Of a stretch of 64,000 bases of DNA, positions 44,781 to 51,806 are shown one piece after another. Position 1 is the stretch's first letter; each line of letters starts with the position of its first letter. Location: positions 186,001 to 250,000 of the forward strand of contig NZ_VFVL01000001.1 of assembly GCF_006442815.1 (NCBI RefSeq), read 5' to 3'. The stretch is from Mesorhizobium sp. B2-4-3. Lineage in GTDB: Bacteria; Pseudomonadota; Alphaproteobacteria; Rhizobiales; Rhizobiaceae. A model generated the notes under the pieces. That model did no database searches, was not told where the DNA came from, and saw only the letters and a list, made by a program, of their open reading frames with translations. Both the position numbers and the translations under genes were made by a program.

Positions 44781-45713
44781 GTGGCGAACCTGAACAAGAT
44801 CATCATCACCTGCGCGGTCACAGGCTCAATCCATACGCCGTCAATGTCGCCGCATCTGCCGGCGACGGCGCAAGAGATCGCCACCGCCGCGATCGAGGCG
44901 GCCGAGGCGGGCGCGGCGATCGTCCACCTCCACGCCCGCAACCCGGTCGACGGGCGCCCCGACCAGTCGACCGAGGCCTTCGCCCCGTTCCTGCAGGTCA
45001 TCAAGCAGCGCTCCAACTGCGTCGTCAACATCACCACCGGAGGCGCCGCGACGATGAGCGTGGAAGAGCGCGTCAGGCCGGCGAAGGTGTTCGCCCCCGA
45101 GGTCGCGTCGCTCAACATGGGCTCGATGAATTTCGCGCTGTTCCCGATGCTGGAGCGCTTCAAGACCTTCGAGCATGACTGGGAGCGGCCTTATCTGGAA
45201 TCCTCGCGCGACCGCATCTTCCGCAACACCTTCGGCGACATCGAGCACATCTTGCGCACGTGCGCCGACAACGGCACGCGCTTCGAGATCGAGTGCTACG
45301 ACATCGGCCACCTCTACACGCTGGCGCATTTCGTCGAGCGCGGCCTGGTCAAGGCGCCGTTCTTCGTCCAGAGCGTGTTCGGCATCCTCGGCGGCATCGG
45401 CACGCATCCGGAGGACGTCGCCCATATGAAGCGCACCGCCGACCGCCTGTTCGGCAACGACTATCACTGGTCGGTGCTAGGCGCCGGCCGCCACCAATTG
45501 CCGATCGCCACGCAGGCCATCGCGCTGGGCGGCAATGTGCGCGTCGGCCTGGAGGATTCGCTGTGGATCGGCAAGGGCAAGCTAGCCCGTTCCAGCGCCG
45601 AACAGGTGACCAAGGTGCGCCAGATCATCGAAGGCCTCGGCGCGTCGATCGCCACGCCCGACGAGGCGCGGCAAATCCTGCAGCTCAAGGGCGGCGACAA
45701 GGTTTCGTTCTGA
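44781..45713 (+). CDS. BKACE-family (DUF849) beta-keto acid cleavage enzyme
   Basis: 310 residues. The TIM-barrel zinc site reads IVHLHARNPVDGRPDQS, with further signature SLNMGSMNFALFP and the C-terminal VRVGLEDSLWIGKGKLARSS. The family cleaves beta-keto acids with acetyl-CoA to give acetoacetate and a CoA ester, as in 3-keto-5-aminohexanoate cleavage. Substrate is unknown. The start is GTG 44781, with GAGG at a good distance. It follows the permease remnant by 36 bases. Confidence 0.9.
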   Translation: MANLNKIIITCAVTGSIHTPSMSPHLPATAQEIATAAIEAAEAGAAIVHLHARNPVDGRPDQSTEAFAPFLQVIKQRSNCVVNITTGGAATMSVEERVRPAKVFAPEVASLNMGSMNFALFPMLERFKTFEHDWERPYLESSRDRIFRNTFGDIEHILRTCADNGTRFEIECYDIGHLYTLAHFVERGLVKAPFFVQSVFGILGGIGTHPEDVAHMKRTADRLFGNDYHWSVLGAGRHQLPIATQAIALGGNVRVGLEDSLWIGKGKLARSSAEQVTKVRQIIEGLGASIATPDEARQILQLKGGDKVSF

Positions 45714-45743
45714 TCGACGAAAGGCAAAGAGCCGCCGTAACGC

Positions 45744-45799
45744 CTAGAGCATGATCCCGAAAAGTGGGAACCGGTTTTCGGAGAAAGATCATGCTCCAA
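45744..45799. repeat. Rhizobial intergenic palindromic repeat
   Basis: Inverted arms GAGCATGATC (45747-45756) and GATCATGCTC (45787-45796) enclose CCGAAAAGTGGGAACCGG and TTTTCGG, which can form an inner stem. It has the look of the dispersed Mesorhizobium palindrome and resembles the one at 51503-51549 (same CAAAAGTGGAAACCGGTTT-like core). Confidence 0.75.
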
Positions 45800-45806
45800 C
45801 AAAGAG

Positions 45807-45849
45807 CTAGGCCGTGATGGCGATTCAACGAAACGCCATCACGGCCTAG
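45807..45849. repeat. Long perfect stem-loop between convergent genes
   Basis: Sixteen-base perfect arms (CTAGGCCGTGATGGCG and its complement) around an 11-base loop. It lies directly behind the repeat and overlaps the last codons of the HlyU gene (stop at 45846). It may act as a bidirectional terminator for BKACE and HlyU genes, though it has no T run. Confidence 0.7.
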
Positions 45850-46139
45850 CCGAACATCCGCTCGCCTTGCTCGTCGACCAACTGGATGCCCTTCTTGATC
45901 GAGATGTCGACGGCGTCGTCCAGCCCGGCGAAGCGGTCGGCGCGGATGAAGCGGTGCTCCTTCATCACGCCGTCCACTTCCTTCGAGACGACGCCGCAGG
46001 TCTGGTATTGGCCGTCAGCCTTGTAGGGCGTCGCGCTGATCAGGAATCCCTTGTGCTCGACCTGCTTGGCCGGCTTGGCGGAGCCAGTCTCCGTTGCCTC
46101 GCTACTGCCGCCGCCAAAAAGCTTCTTCAGAAAAGACAT
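45846..46139 (-). CDS. HlyU-family protein
   Basis: 97 residues. After an N-terminal MSFLKKLFGGGSS comes the HlyU core: YKADGQYQTCGVVSKEVDGV, EHRFIRADRFAGLDDAVDI, KKGIQLVDEQGERMF. The Vibrio HlyU is a regulator of haemolysin, but the short alphaproteobacterial form has no known role. It ends inside the stem-loop at 45807. Confidence 0.87.
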   Translation of the reverse strand: MSFLKKLFGGGSSEATETGSAKPAKQVEHKGFLISATPYKADGQYQTCGVVSKEVDGVMKEHRFIRADRFAGLDDAVDISIKKGIQLVDEQGERMFG

Positions 46140-46207
46140 TTTTCAAAACTCCCATTCACGCCCACACAAGAAGAATCACGGCATCCCCTGTTCGCGCAGG
46201 CCCCTGT

Positions 46208-46849
46208 TCACGCAGGCTTCGTCTCAGCATGCGCGAATGCGCCGCCGTGTTCCAGCCCCTTGACGAAAACGCCGACCAGAAGCTCGACCTGGTGCCAAAT
46301 CTCCTCGGCCTGCCGGCTGTTCGAATTCGCCACATAGCCACTGGTCACGATGCCATGCACGCTTGACCACAAGGTCCGCGCCGCAAGCGCGCGGCGGTCG
46401 TCGTCGAGGTCGAAATCTCCGGCCTTGAGCACGCCGGCGACGATGTCGAAGAGTGCGTCGAGCAGCGCGTCATAGGCGTCCGGGCCTGGCCGCGTGGCGC
46501 GGCGGCGGTTGAAGGCGAGCACCGCCGGCCAACTGCCGGGATGCGCCTCCACGAAGCGCACATAGGCGGCCGCCATCGCCAGGATGCGATGCCGGACATC
46601 GGTCACCCCTTGCCCCTCGAGATCGGCCATCGCCGCCAAGCCTGTCGCGCCCAACCGGTCGAGCAGCCGCATGTTGACGGCGCGGTGCACCTCGTCGAGA
46701 TCGGCAAAGAGGTTATAGACGGATCCGACGGAGATGCCGGCCTGCTCGGCGATGGTGCGCGCCTTCAGATTGTCGGCGCCGCCCTCGTTGAGCAGCGCCT
46801 CGGCAATGACGAGCACCTTCTCGCTCATCTCTTCCTTGTCCAGCGCCAT
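46208..46849 (-). CDS. TetR-family transcriptional repressor
   Basis: 213 residues. HTH: EALLNEGGADNLKARTIAEQ followed by AGISVGSVYNLFADLDEVHR. The C-terminal part fits a TetR ligand domain (WHG-like). ATG 46849. It is divergent from the PspA-YiaA genes, with three operators in between. It probably represses that operon and itself. Confidence 0.9.
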   Translation of the reverse strand: MALDKEEMSEKVLVIAEALLNEGGADNLKARTIAEQAGISVGSVYNLFADLDEVHRAVNMRLLDRLGATGLAAMADLEGQGVTDVRHRILAMAAAYVRFVEAHPGSWPAVLAFNRRRATRPGPDAYDALLDALFDIVAGVLKAGDFDLDDDRRALAARTLWSSVHGIVTSGYVANSNSRQAEEIWHQVELLVGVFVKGLEHGGAFAHAETKPA

Positions 46850-46926
46850 GCTCTTTCCTGTTCTTGTCTCCGGAGCCGGTGCACCCGGCCGGATTCATTC
46901 CCGCGTTTACCATGCCCAACACCTCA

Positions 46927-46996
46927 TGAACAGCGTTCAAAATAATTCTTGAACAGTGTTCATTTCCTGCTATGTTGACATCGTGAACATTGTTCA
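46927..46996. promoter_or_regulatory. Three TGAACA-n-yGTTCA-type operators
   Basis: Three 13-base palindromes: TGAACAGCGTTCA (46927-46939), TGAACAGTGTTCA (46950-46962) and TGAACATTGTTCA (46984-46996, extendable to 15). A possible promoter for the plus-strand genes, TTGAAC (46949-46954), N16, TATGTT (46971-46976), overlaps the second operator and is followed by the third. Binding by the divergent TetR protein is inferred. Confidence 0.85.
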
Positions 46997-47015
46997 CAGC
47001 AACAGGGAGTAGACC

Positions 47016-47693
47016 ATGCTTAGTCTGATCAAGACATTGCTGGACGGCGCCAGCGCCCGGGCCGAGGACAATCTGAAGGACCGTTTTGCCATCGACCTTC
47101 TGGCCCAGCGTATCCGCGACGCGGAGGCGGGCCTTGCCGCCGCCAAGCAGACGCTCGCCTCGCTGATCGTGCGCCAGCGAGCCGAGCAGACCAGCCTCGA
47201 CCAGCTCGATCGCCGCATCGCCGATCTGGAGACTCGCACGCTGAGCGCGCTCTCGGCCAACAACCAGGCGCTTGCCGAGGGCGGCGCTTCCGCGATCGCC
47301 GAACTCGAGAACGAGCGCGAGGTCCGCCGCGCCACGGTCAAGAGCCTCGGCGAGAAGACCTTGCGGATGCGACTGTCCGTCGAACGGGCGCATCGCCGTA
47401 TCATCGATCTCAACCAGGGCATGATCTCCGCCAGGGCGATCGATGCCGAACGCAAGGCGCAGTCCCGCCTCAACCGTTCGATCGGCCGCACGGCGAGCAT
47501 CAACGAAGCGGAGGAACTGCTAGCCCGCATCAAGGACAGCAGCGATCCATTCGAGGAAGCCGGCATCCTCGACGAGATCGACGGCGAGCTGCGCCACGAG
47601 GCGATCCGCGAACGCCTCGCCGAAGCAGGCCACGGACCTGCCACCAAGGTGCGCGCTGAGCATGTCCTGGCACGCCTGAAATCGCTGAACTGA
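47016..47693 (+). CDS. PspA/IM30-family coiled-coil protein
   Basis: 225 residues, mostly alpha-helical coiled coil. The N-terminus MLSLIKTLLDGASARAEDNL is like PspA's amphipathic helix. The middle (LASLIVRQRAEQTSLDQLDR) and end (DPFEEAGILDEIDGELRHEA, ILDEI) agree with the PspA/YjfJ group. Such proteins coat and repair stressed membranes. It is followed 40 bases later by YiaA and shares the TetR-controlled promoter. Confidence 0.85.
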   Translation: MLSLIKTLLDGASARAEDNLKDRFAIDLLAQRIRDAEAGLAAAKQTLASLIVRQRAEQTSLDQLDRRIADLETRTLSALSANNQALAEGGASAIAELENEREVRRATVKSLGEKTLRMRLSVERAHRRIIDLNQGMISARAIDAERKAQSRLNRSIGRTASINEAEELLARIKDSSDPFEEAGILDEIDGELRHEAIRERLAEAGHGPATKVRAEHVLARLKSLN

Positions 47694-47733
47694 ACCCGGA
47701 ATTCCAAACAGATCAAACCAAAGGAACACCACG

Positions 47734-47994
47734 ATGAACGGCAATCAGACCTACATCCTGTTCAACACCGTGTCGGTGGGCGCCGCCTACTTCATGCTGG
47801 CCCTGTCGCTGTGGCTGGCGCCGGTCGACCTCTCGACCAAAGGCTATTGGGCGATGGGCGTCCTCTTGCTCACCGGCAGCCTGGTGAACCTGGTCAAGTA
47901 CCGCACCGACGAGCGGATCGCGGCCGAGACCACCGCCAAGATCGAGAAGGCGCGCAACGAGAAGCTGATCAGCGAATATGTCGGCAAGGATTGA
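47734..47994 (+). CDS. YiaA/YiaB-family inner membrane protein
   Basis: 86 residues with two membrane helices (about 10-30 and 38-56). Signatures: YFMLALSLWLAPVDLSTKGY and GSLVNLVKYRTDER. Family members are linked to stress but have no defined function. In the same operon as the PspA-like gene; a terminator follows. Confidence 0.88.
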   Translation: MNGNQTYILFNTVSVGAAYFMLALSLWLAPVDLSTKGYWAMGVLLLTGSLVNLVKYRTDERIAAETTAKIEKARNEKLISEYVGKD

Positions 47995-48026
47995 TCCCCT
48001 GCCCTTGCCGATCACGGACTGAATGC

Positions 48027-48052
48027 AAAAGCCCGGAGCGATCCGGGCTTTT
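48027..48052 (+). terminator. Rho-independent terminator after YiaA gene
   Basis: AAAAGCCCGGA pairs with TCCGGGCTTTT around a GCGA loop. The symmetric A/T flanks let it stop transcription from both sides, including the convergent padR gene ending at 48074. Confidence 0.92.
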
Positions 48053-48073
48053 GGGTTTCCCTGTGAGAATATC

Positions 48074-48745
48074 TTAGCGGCGAGCCAAGGCCTCGATCGC
48101 CTCGGCGGCGTCTTCCAGGATGCTGATCGCCTCGGCCTGCTTGTCTTCCGGCGCGTCGGCGATGTCGCCGAGCGCGGCGCGCAGCCGGTGGCGCAGCGCG
48201 CGGAACCGGTCGCGCGTTTCCGAGCGGCCGCGGCGCCCGTCGTCCTTGTCGTCGCCCCAGCCGAACCATTCACGCGCCGCGGCCATCTTGCGGCCGAAAC
48301 GCTCAAGATGGTCGAGCACGCTGTCGATCATCTCACGATTCTCGTCCAGATGCGCCTTGCCGGCTTCGGTGATCGAAAACACCTTCTTGTTGCCTTCGCT
48401 CGAGGACACCGCGTAGCCCGCCTCCTCCAGGAAGGTCAGCGTCGGATAGACCACGCCCGGACTCGGGCTGTAGACGCCGCTGGTGCGCTCTTCCAGCGCC
48501 TTGATGATGTCGTAGCCGTGGCGCGGCGCATCGGCCAGAAGCGACAGCGTGATCAGCTTGAGATCGCCGTCGGCCAGCATGCGCCCGGCACGGAACATGT
48601 CGCCCGGGCCGCCGCGTCCGCCGCCCCTGCCGCCATGGCCGAACGGGCCAAAGCCGCCGCCTCCGCGGCCGCCGAATTTGCCGGCCATGTGCATGAACAT
48701 GCGCTCGCCGAAGTGGTTGTGCCCGAAGTGACCTTGTTTGTGCAT
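48074..48745 (-). CDS. PadR-family regulator with Gly/His/Phe-rich N-terminal extension
   Basis: 223 residues. Residues 1-50 are rich in His, Gly and Phe (HKQGHFGHNHFGERMFMHMA, then GGRGGGG repeats). The PadR winged helix follows at about 57-130: LKLITLSLLADAPRHGYDII, GVVYPTLTFLEEAGYAV. The tail contains a predicted coiled coil (about 140-223). The His-rich head could bind a metal such as nickel or copper. ATG 48745. Its operators lie directly upstream. Confidence 0.9.
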   Translation of the reverse strand: MHKQGHFGHNHFGERMFMHMAGKFGGRGGGGFGPFGHGGRGGGRGGPGDMFRAGRMLADGDLKLITLSLLADAPRHGYDIIKALEERTSGVYSPSPGVVYPTLTFLEEAGYAVSSSEGNKKVFSITEAGKAHLDENREMIDSVLDHLERFGRKMAAAREWFGWGDDKDDGRRGRSETRDRFRALRHRLRAALGDIADAPEDKQAEAISILEDAAEAIEALARR

Positions 48746-48766
48746 GGATTGCTCCTTGAGTTATAT

Positions 48767-48829
48767 CTTACGATACATCGTAAGTAAGGCGCACCGCTTT
48801 CAGAGTCAAGATATATCTTAAGATGTATC
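48767..48829. promoter_or_regulatory. PadR-type operators upstream of padR
   Basis: CTTACGAT-AC-ATCGTAAG, an 18-base palindrome at 48767-48784, and a near palindrome at 48810-48829 (GATATATCTT/AAGATGTATC, one mismatch). They lie 22-84 bases ahead of the padR ATG. Self-control is likely; no other gene diverges from here. Confidence 0.75.
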
Positions 48830-48881
48830 TTACGGTGCGCCAAGACCGCTTATGCGTCTTCGTACGGCTGGGCCGAGAGCG

Positions 48882-49145
48882 CTACCAACGGCCCTTACGC
48901 CGGTTCCAGGCGTAGAGGAGGTCGGCGAAACGGTCATAGGCGATGCGCGTCAAAGGCAGCGCGATCACGTTACCGAACAGGGACGCCAGCCACCCCTCGC
49001 CCGGCGTGAGCCGCCAGACCGCGATCGCCACGTCGGCGCCAACGAGCAGCCGGCCTTCGCTATCGGTCGCGTGCAGGCGCCGGCGGATATCCTCCAGCGA
49101 GGCGCCGAGCTCGGTCCAGTTGATAAGCACGATGTAGGTTGTCAT
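48882..49145 (-). CDS. Half-length DUF393 (DCC)-like protein without the CxxC motif
   Basis: 87 residues. The part from about 28 to 87 (ATDSEGRLLVGADVAIAVWR, then LTRIAYDRFADLLYAWNRRK) matches the C-terminal half of DUF393 thiol-disulphide oxidoreductase-like proteins. The N-terminal half with the DCC (CPLC-type) motif is missing; only MTTYIVLINWTELGASLEDI precedes it. A strong GGAGG ribosome site is at a good distance from ATG 49145, so it is made as it is. It could be a remnant that acquired a start or a short variant. Confidence 0.68.
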   Translation of the reverse strand: MTTYIVLINWTELGASLEDIRRRLHATDSEGRLLVGADVAIAVWRLTPGEGWLASLFGNVIALPLTRIAYDRFADLLYAWNRRKGRW

Positions 49146-49302
49146 GGCACACCTCCCTCCGGCGCCACGGTGCGGGCGTCTGGCCGTTGACGGCCGACGC
49201 CGGGGCGGGCATCCGGCTTGTCGCCCACAAATGCATCCGACCCTGGATTATCCCCCTGTCGGGCAAACCCGGCAAGGCGGCATGAGAGGTCTCCGGAATC
49301 GC

Positions 49303-49327
49303 AAAAAGGGCGCCCGAGGCGCCCTTT
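49303..49327 (-). terminator. Rho-independent terminator after rpoD
   Basis: On the minus strand AAAGGGCGCC pairs with GGCGCCCTTT around a TCG loop and a TTTTTGC tail. It is 25 bases behind the rpoD stop. Confidence 0.88.
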
Positions 49328-49351
49328 CGATTTCGTGTGATTATATTCCGC

Positions 49352-51379
49352 TCAGCTATCCAGGAAGCTTCTCAGCTTACGGCTGCGGCTCGGGTGCTTG
49401 AGCTTGCGCAGCGCCTTGGCTTCGATCTGGCGGATACGCTCGCGCGTCACCGAGAACTGCTGGCCGACTTCTTCCAGCGTATGGTCGGTGTTCATGCCGA
49501 TGCCGAAACGCATGCGCAGCACGCGTTCCTCGCGCGGCGTCAGCGAGGCGAGCACGCGCGTCGTCGTCTCGCGCAGATTGGCCTGGATCGCCGCGTCGAT
49601 CGGCAGGATCGCCATCTTGTCCTCGATGAAGTCGCCGAGATGCGAATCCTCTTCGTCGCCGACAGGCGTTTCGAGCGAGATCGGCTCCTTGGCGATCTTC
49701 AGCACCTTGCGCACTTTTTCCAGCGGCATGGCGAGCTTCTCGGCCAGTTCCTCCGGCGTCGGCTCGCGGCCGATCTCGTGCAGCATCTGGCGCGAGGTGC
49801 GCACGATCTTGTTGATCGTCTCGATCATGTGCACCGGAATACGGATGGTGCGCGCCTGGTCGGCGATCGAGCGGGTGATGGCCTGCCGGATCCACCAGGT
49901 GGCGTAGGTCGAGAACTTGTAGCCGCGGCGGTACTCGAACTTGTCGACCGCCTTCATCAGGCCGATATTGCCTTCCTGGATCAGGTCGAGGAACTGCAGG
50001 CCGCGGTTGGTGTATTTCTTGGCGATGGAGATGACCAGACGAAGGTTCGCCTCGACCATTTCCTTCTTGGCGATCGCGGCCTCGCGCTCGCCCTTTTGCA
50101 CCTGGTTCACGATCTTGCGGAATTCCAGGATCGAGATCGCCGTTTCGGTGGCGAGGTTCTGGATCTCGGCGCGCAGTTCCTTGATCGCATCCTTCTCGTT
50201 CTTGGTGAACTCCTTCCAGCCGCGCGAGGTCAGGTTGGCGATCGAACGGGTCCAGTTGGGATCGAGCTCCGAGCCCTGATACTCCCTGAGGAATTCCTCA
50301 CGGCGCACGCCATAGCTTTCGGCGAGGCGCAAAAGCTTGCCCTCGTTCTGCACCAGGCGCTTGTTGATGTCGTAGAGCTGCTCGACCAGCGCCTCGATGC
50401 GCGCGGCGTTGAGCGACAGCGACTTCACCGCCTTGATCAGCTGGTCCTTCAGCTCCTTCAGGCGGCGGTCCTGGCTGGGCGAGAGCGTGCCGGCCGCGGC
50501 CAGGCGGTTCTCGACCTGCTGGTCCTGCAACTTGCGCAGCTTCTTGTAGGTGTCGGCGATGACGTCGAGCGTCTCCATCACCTGCGGACGCAGTTCCGCT
50601 TCCATCGCGGCCAGCGACAGGCTCGCCTCGTCCTCGTCGTCTTCCTCTTCCTCCAGCCCGCGCGTGTCGCCGCCGACATTGGTGATGTCGTCTTCTTCCT
50701 CGCGCGCCGCCGCGCGGCCGCGCGGCTTCTCTTCGGGCTTGGGCGCTTCCTCGACGCGTTCGACCACGGGCGCCTGCTTGGCCTCGGGGCCGGCATAGGT
50801 CGCCTCGAGGTCGATGATCTCGCGCAGCAGGATCTTCGATTCGTTGAGCTCATCGCGCCAGATGATGATGGCCTGGAAGGTCAGCGGGCTTTCGCACAGA
50901 CCCGCGATCATCGTTTCGCGGCCGGCCTCGATGCGCTTGGCGATCGCGATTTCGCCCTCGCGCGACAGCAGCTCGACCGAGCCCATCTCGCGCAGATACA
51001 TGCGCACCGGGTCGTCGGTGCGATCGGTCGGCTCTTTCTTGGTGGTCGTGGCGGCAACCGCGGTGCCGGTCTGCTCGGCGAGCTCGTTGGCGTCTTCCTC
51101 GGCGTCGGCGGCCGGCTCGGCTTCGGTCTCCTCGCCCACCTCGTCGTCCTCGACGACGTTGATGCCCATGTCGCTGAGCATCGCATTGATATCTTCGATG
51201 CGGTCCGGATCCGTCTCTTCCGAGGGCAGCACCGCGTTGAGCTCGTCGAGCGTGACATAGCCGCGTTTCTTCGCGGCCTTGATCATCTTCTTGACAGCAT
51301 CGTCGGAAAGGTCGAGCAGGGGGCCATCGGTGGCGCCTTCGCGTTCGGTCTCGACCTCTTCCTTTTCCTTTGTCGCCAT
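49352..51379 (-). CDS. rpoD: Primary sigma factor RpoD (sigma-70)
   Basis: 675 residues, complete. Region 1.1 is acidic and has [24 protein letters not shown] start ([19 protein letters not shown]). Region 1.2 is [14 protein letters not shown]. Region 2 includes [19 protein letters not shown] and [19 protein letters not shown]. Region 3 and 4 are [16 protein letters not shown] and [20 protein letters not shown], with the final [14 protein letters not shown]. The long acidic insert between regions 1.2 and 2 (about 200-350) is normal for alphaproteobacterial RpoD. It directs RNA polymerase to housekeeping promoters. ATG 51379. Confidence 0.98.
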   Translation of the reverse strand: MATKEKEEVETEREGATDGPLLDLSDDAVKKMIKAAKKRGYVTLDELNAVLPSEETDPDRIEDINAMLSDMGINVVEDDEVGEETEAEPAADAEEDANELAEQTGTAVAATTTKKEPTDRTDDPVRMYLREMGSVELLSREGEIAIAKRIEAGRETMIAGLCESPLTFQAIIIWRDELNESKILLREIIDLEATYAGPEAKQAPVVERVEEAPKPEEKPRGRAAAREEEDDITNVGGDTRGLEEEEDDEDEASLSLAAMEAELRPQVMETLDVIADTYKKLRKLQDQQVENRLAAAGTLSPSQDRRLKELKDQLIKAVKSLSLNAARIEALVEQLYDINKRLVQNEGKLLRLAESYGVRREEFLREYQGSELDPNWTRSIANLTSRGWKEFTKNEKDAIKELRAEIQNLATETAISILEFRKIVNQVQKGEREAAIAKKEMVEANLRLVISIAKKYTNRGLQFLDLIQEGNIGLMKAVDKFEYRRGYKFSTYATWWIRQAITRSIADQARTIRIPVHMIETINKIVRTSRQMLHEIGREPTPEELAEKLAMPLEKVRKVLKIAKEPISLETPVGDEEDSHLGDFIEDKMAILPIDAAIQANLRETTTRVLASLTPREERVLRMRFGIGMNTDHTLEEVGQQFSVTRERIRQIEAKALRKLKHPSRSRKLRSFLDS

Positions 51380-51806
51380 TCTTTGTCGTCTCCAAGCGGC
51401 CGAATATCGAGGCCGCGTAAACTGCCGTACCGTTTATGCTGGACGCGCTCGCGCCGGAACGCTTCTCATCGGCCCAGCAACCGCGTCATCTCTTTTGTTT
51501 TGTGCATGTCGCTGTCCCAAACCGGTTTCCACTTTTGGGCGACATGCATTAAGTCCAGATTAACCCTGATATCTGGAGCGGGCACTCTGCCTGTCCAGTC
51601 GTCACCAGTGCCTCGCATCGCTCGGATTTCCCACCGACGCCGGGGCACGGTTAACGTTTCGAATCGTCCTGATTCCGCCAATCTGCCAGAAGGTCAAGCG
51701 CCTCTGGCATGATTCGCATGAAAAAAGCGAATCAATTACCCGACTTAGAGGCGTCGATTCGACGCGCTGCGCATTTCCACTTCACTTCCAATGGAGGTGT
51801 TCGGCC
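51380..51806. other. dnaG-rpoD intergenic region with palindromes
   Basis: About 427 bases, no gene. It holds the repeat at 51503-51549, a hairpin with arms TGATTCGC (51710-51717) and GCGAATCA (51727-51734), and a 15-base palindrome GCGTCGATTCGACGC at 51751-51765. The last two lie just behind the dnaG stop and could be its 3' structure. The rpoD promoter should be in the first part, but I cannot identify it. Confidence 0.65.
51503..51549. repeat. Rhizobial intergenic palindromic repeat (second copy)
   Basis: GCATGTCG (51504-51511) with its complement CGACATGC near 51540-51547 around CCCAAACCGGTTTCCA and TTTTGGG. The core AACCGGTTT/CACTTTTGGG is shared with the element at 45744-45799, so both belong to one family. 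Confidence 0.75.

Noticed and set aside
48852..49190. 112-codon plus-strand frame
   Set aside because: Antisense to the DUF393-like gene that has a strong ribosome site.
49337..51712. 791-codon plus-strand frame
   Set aside because: Antisense to rpoD; composition (Leu/Arg/Asp/His-rich) follows from the complementary acidic codons.
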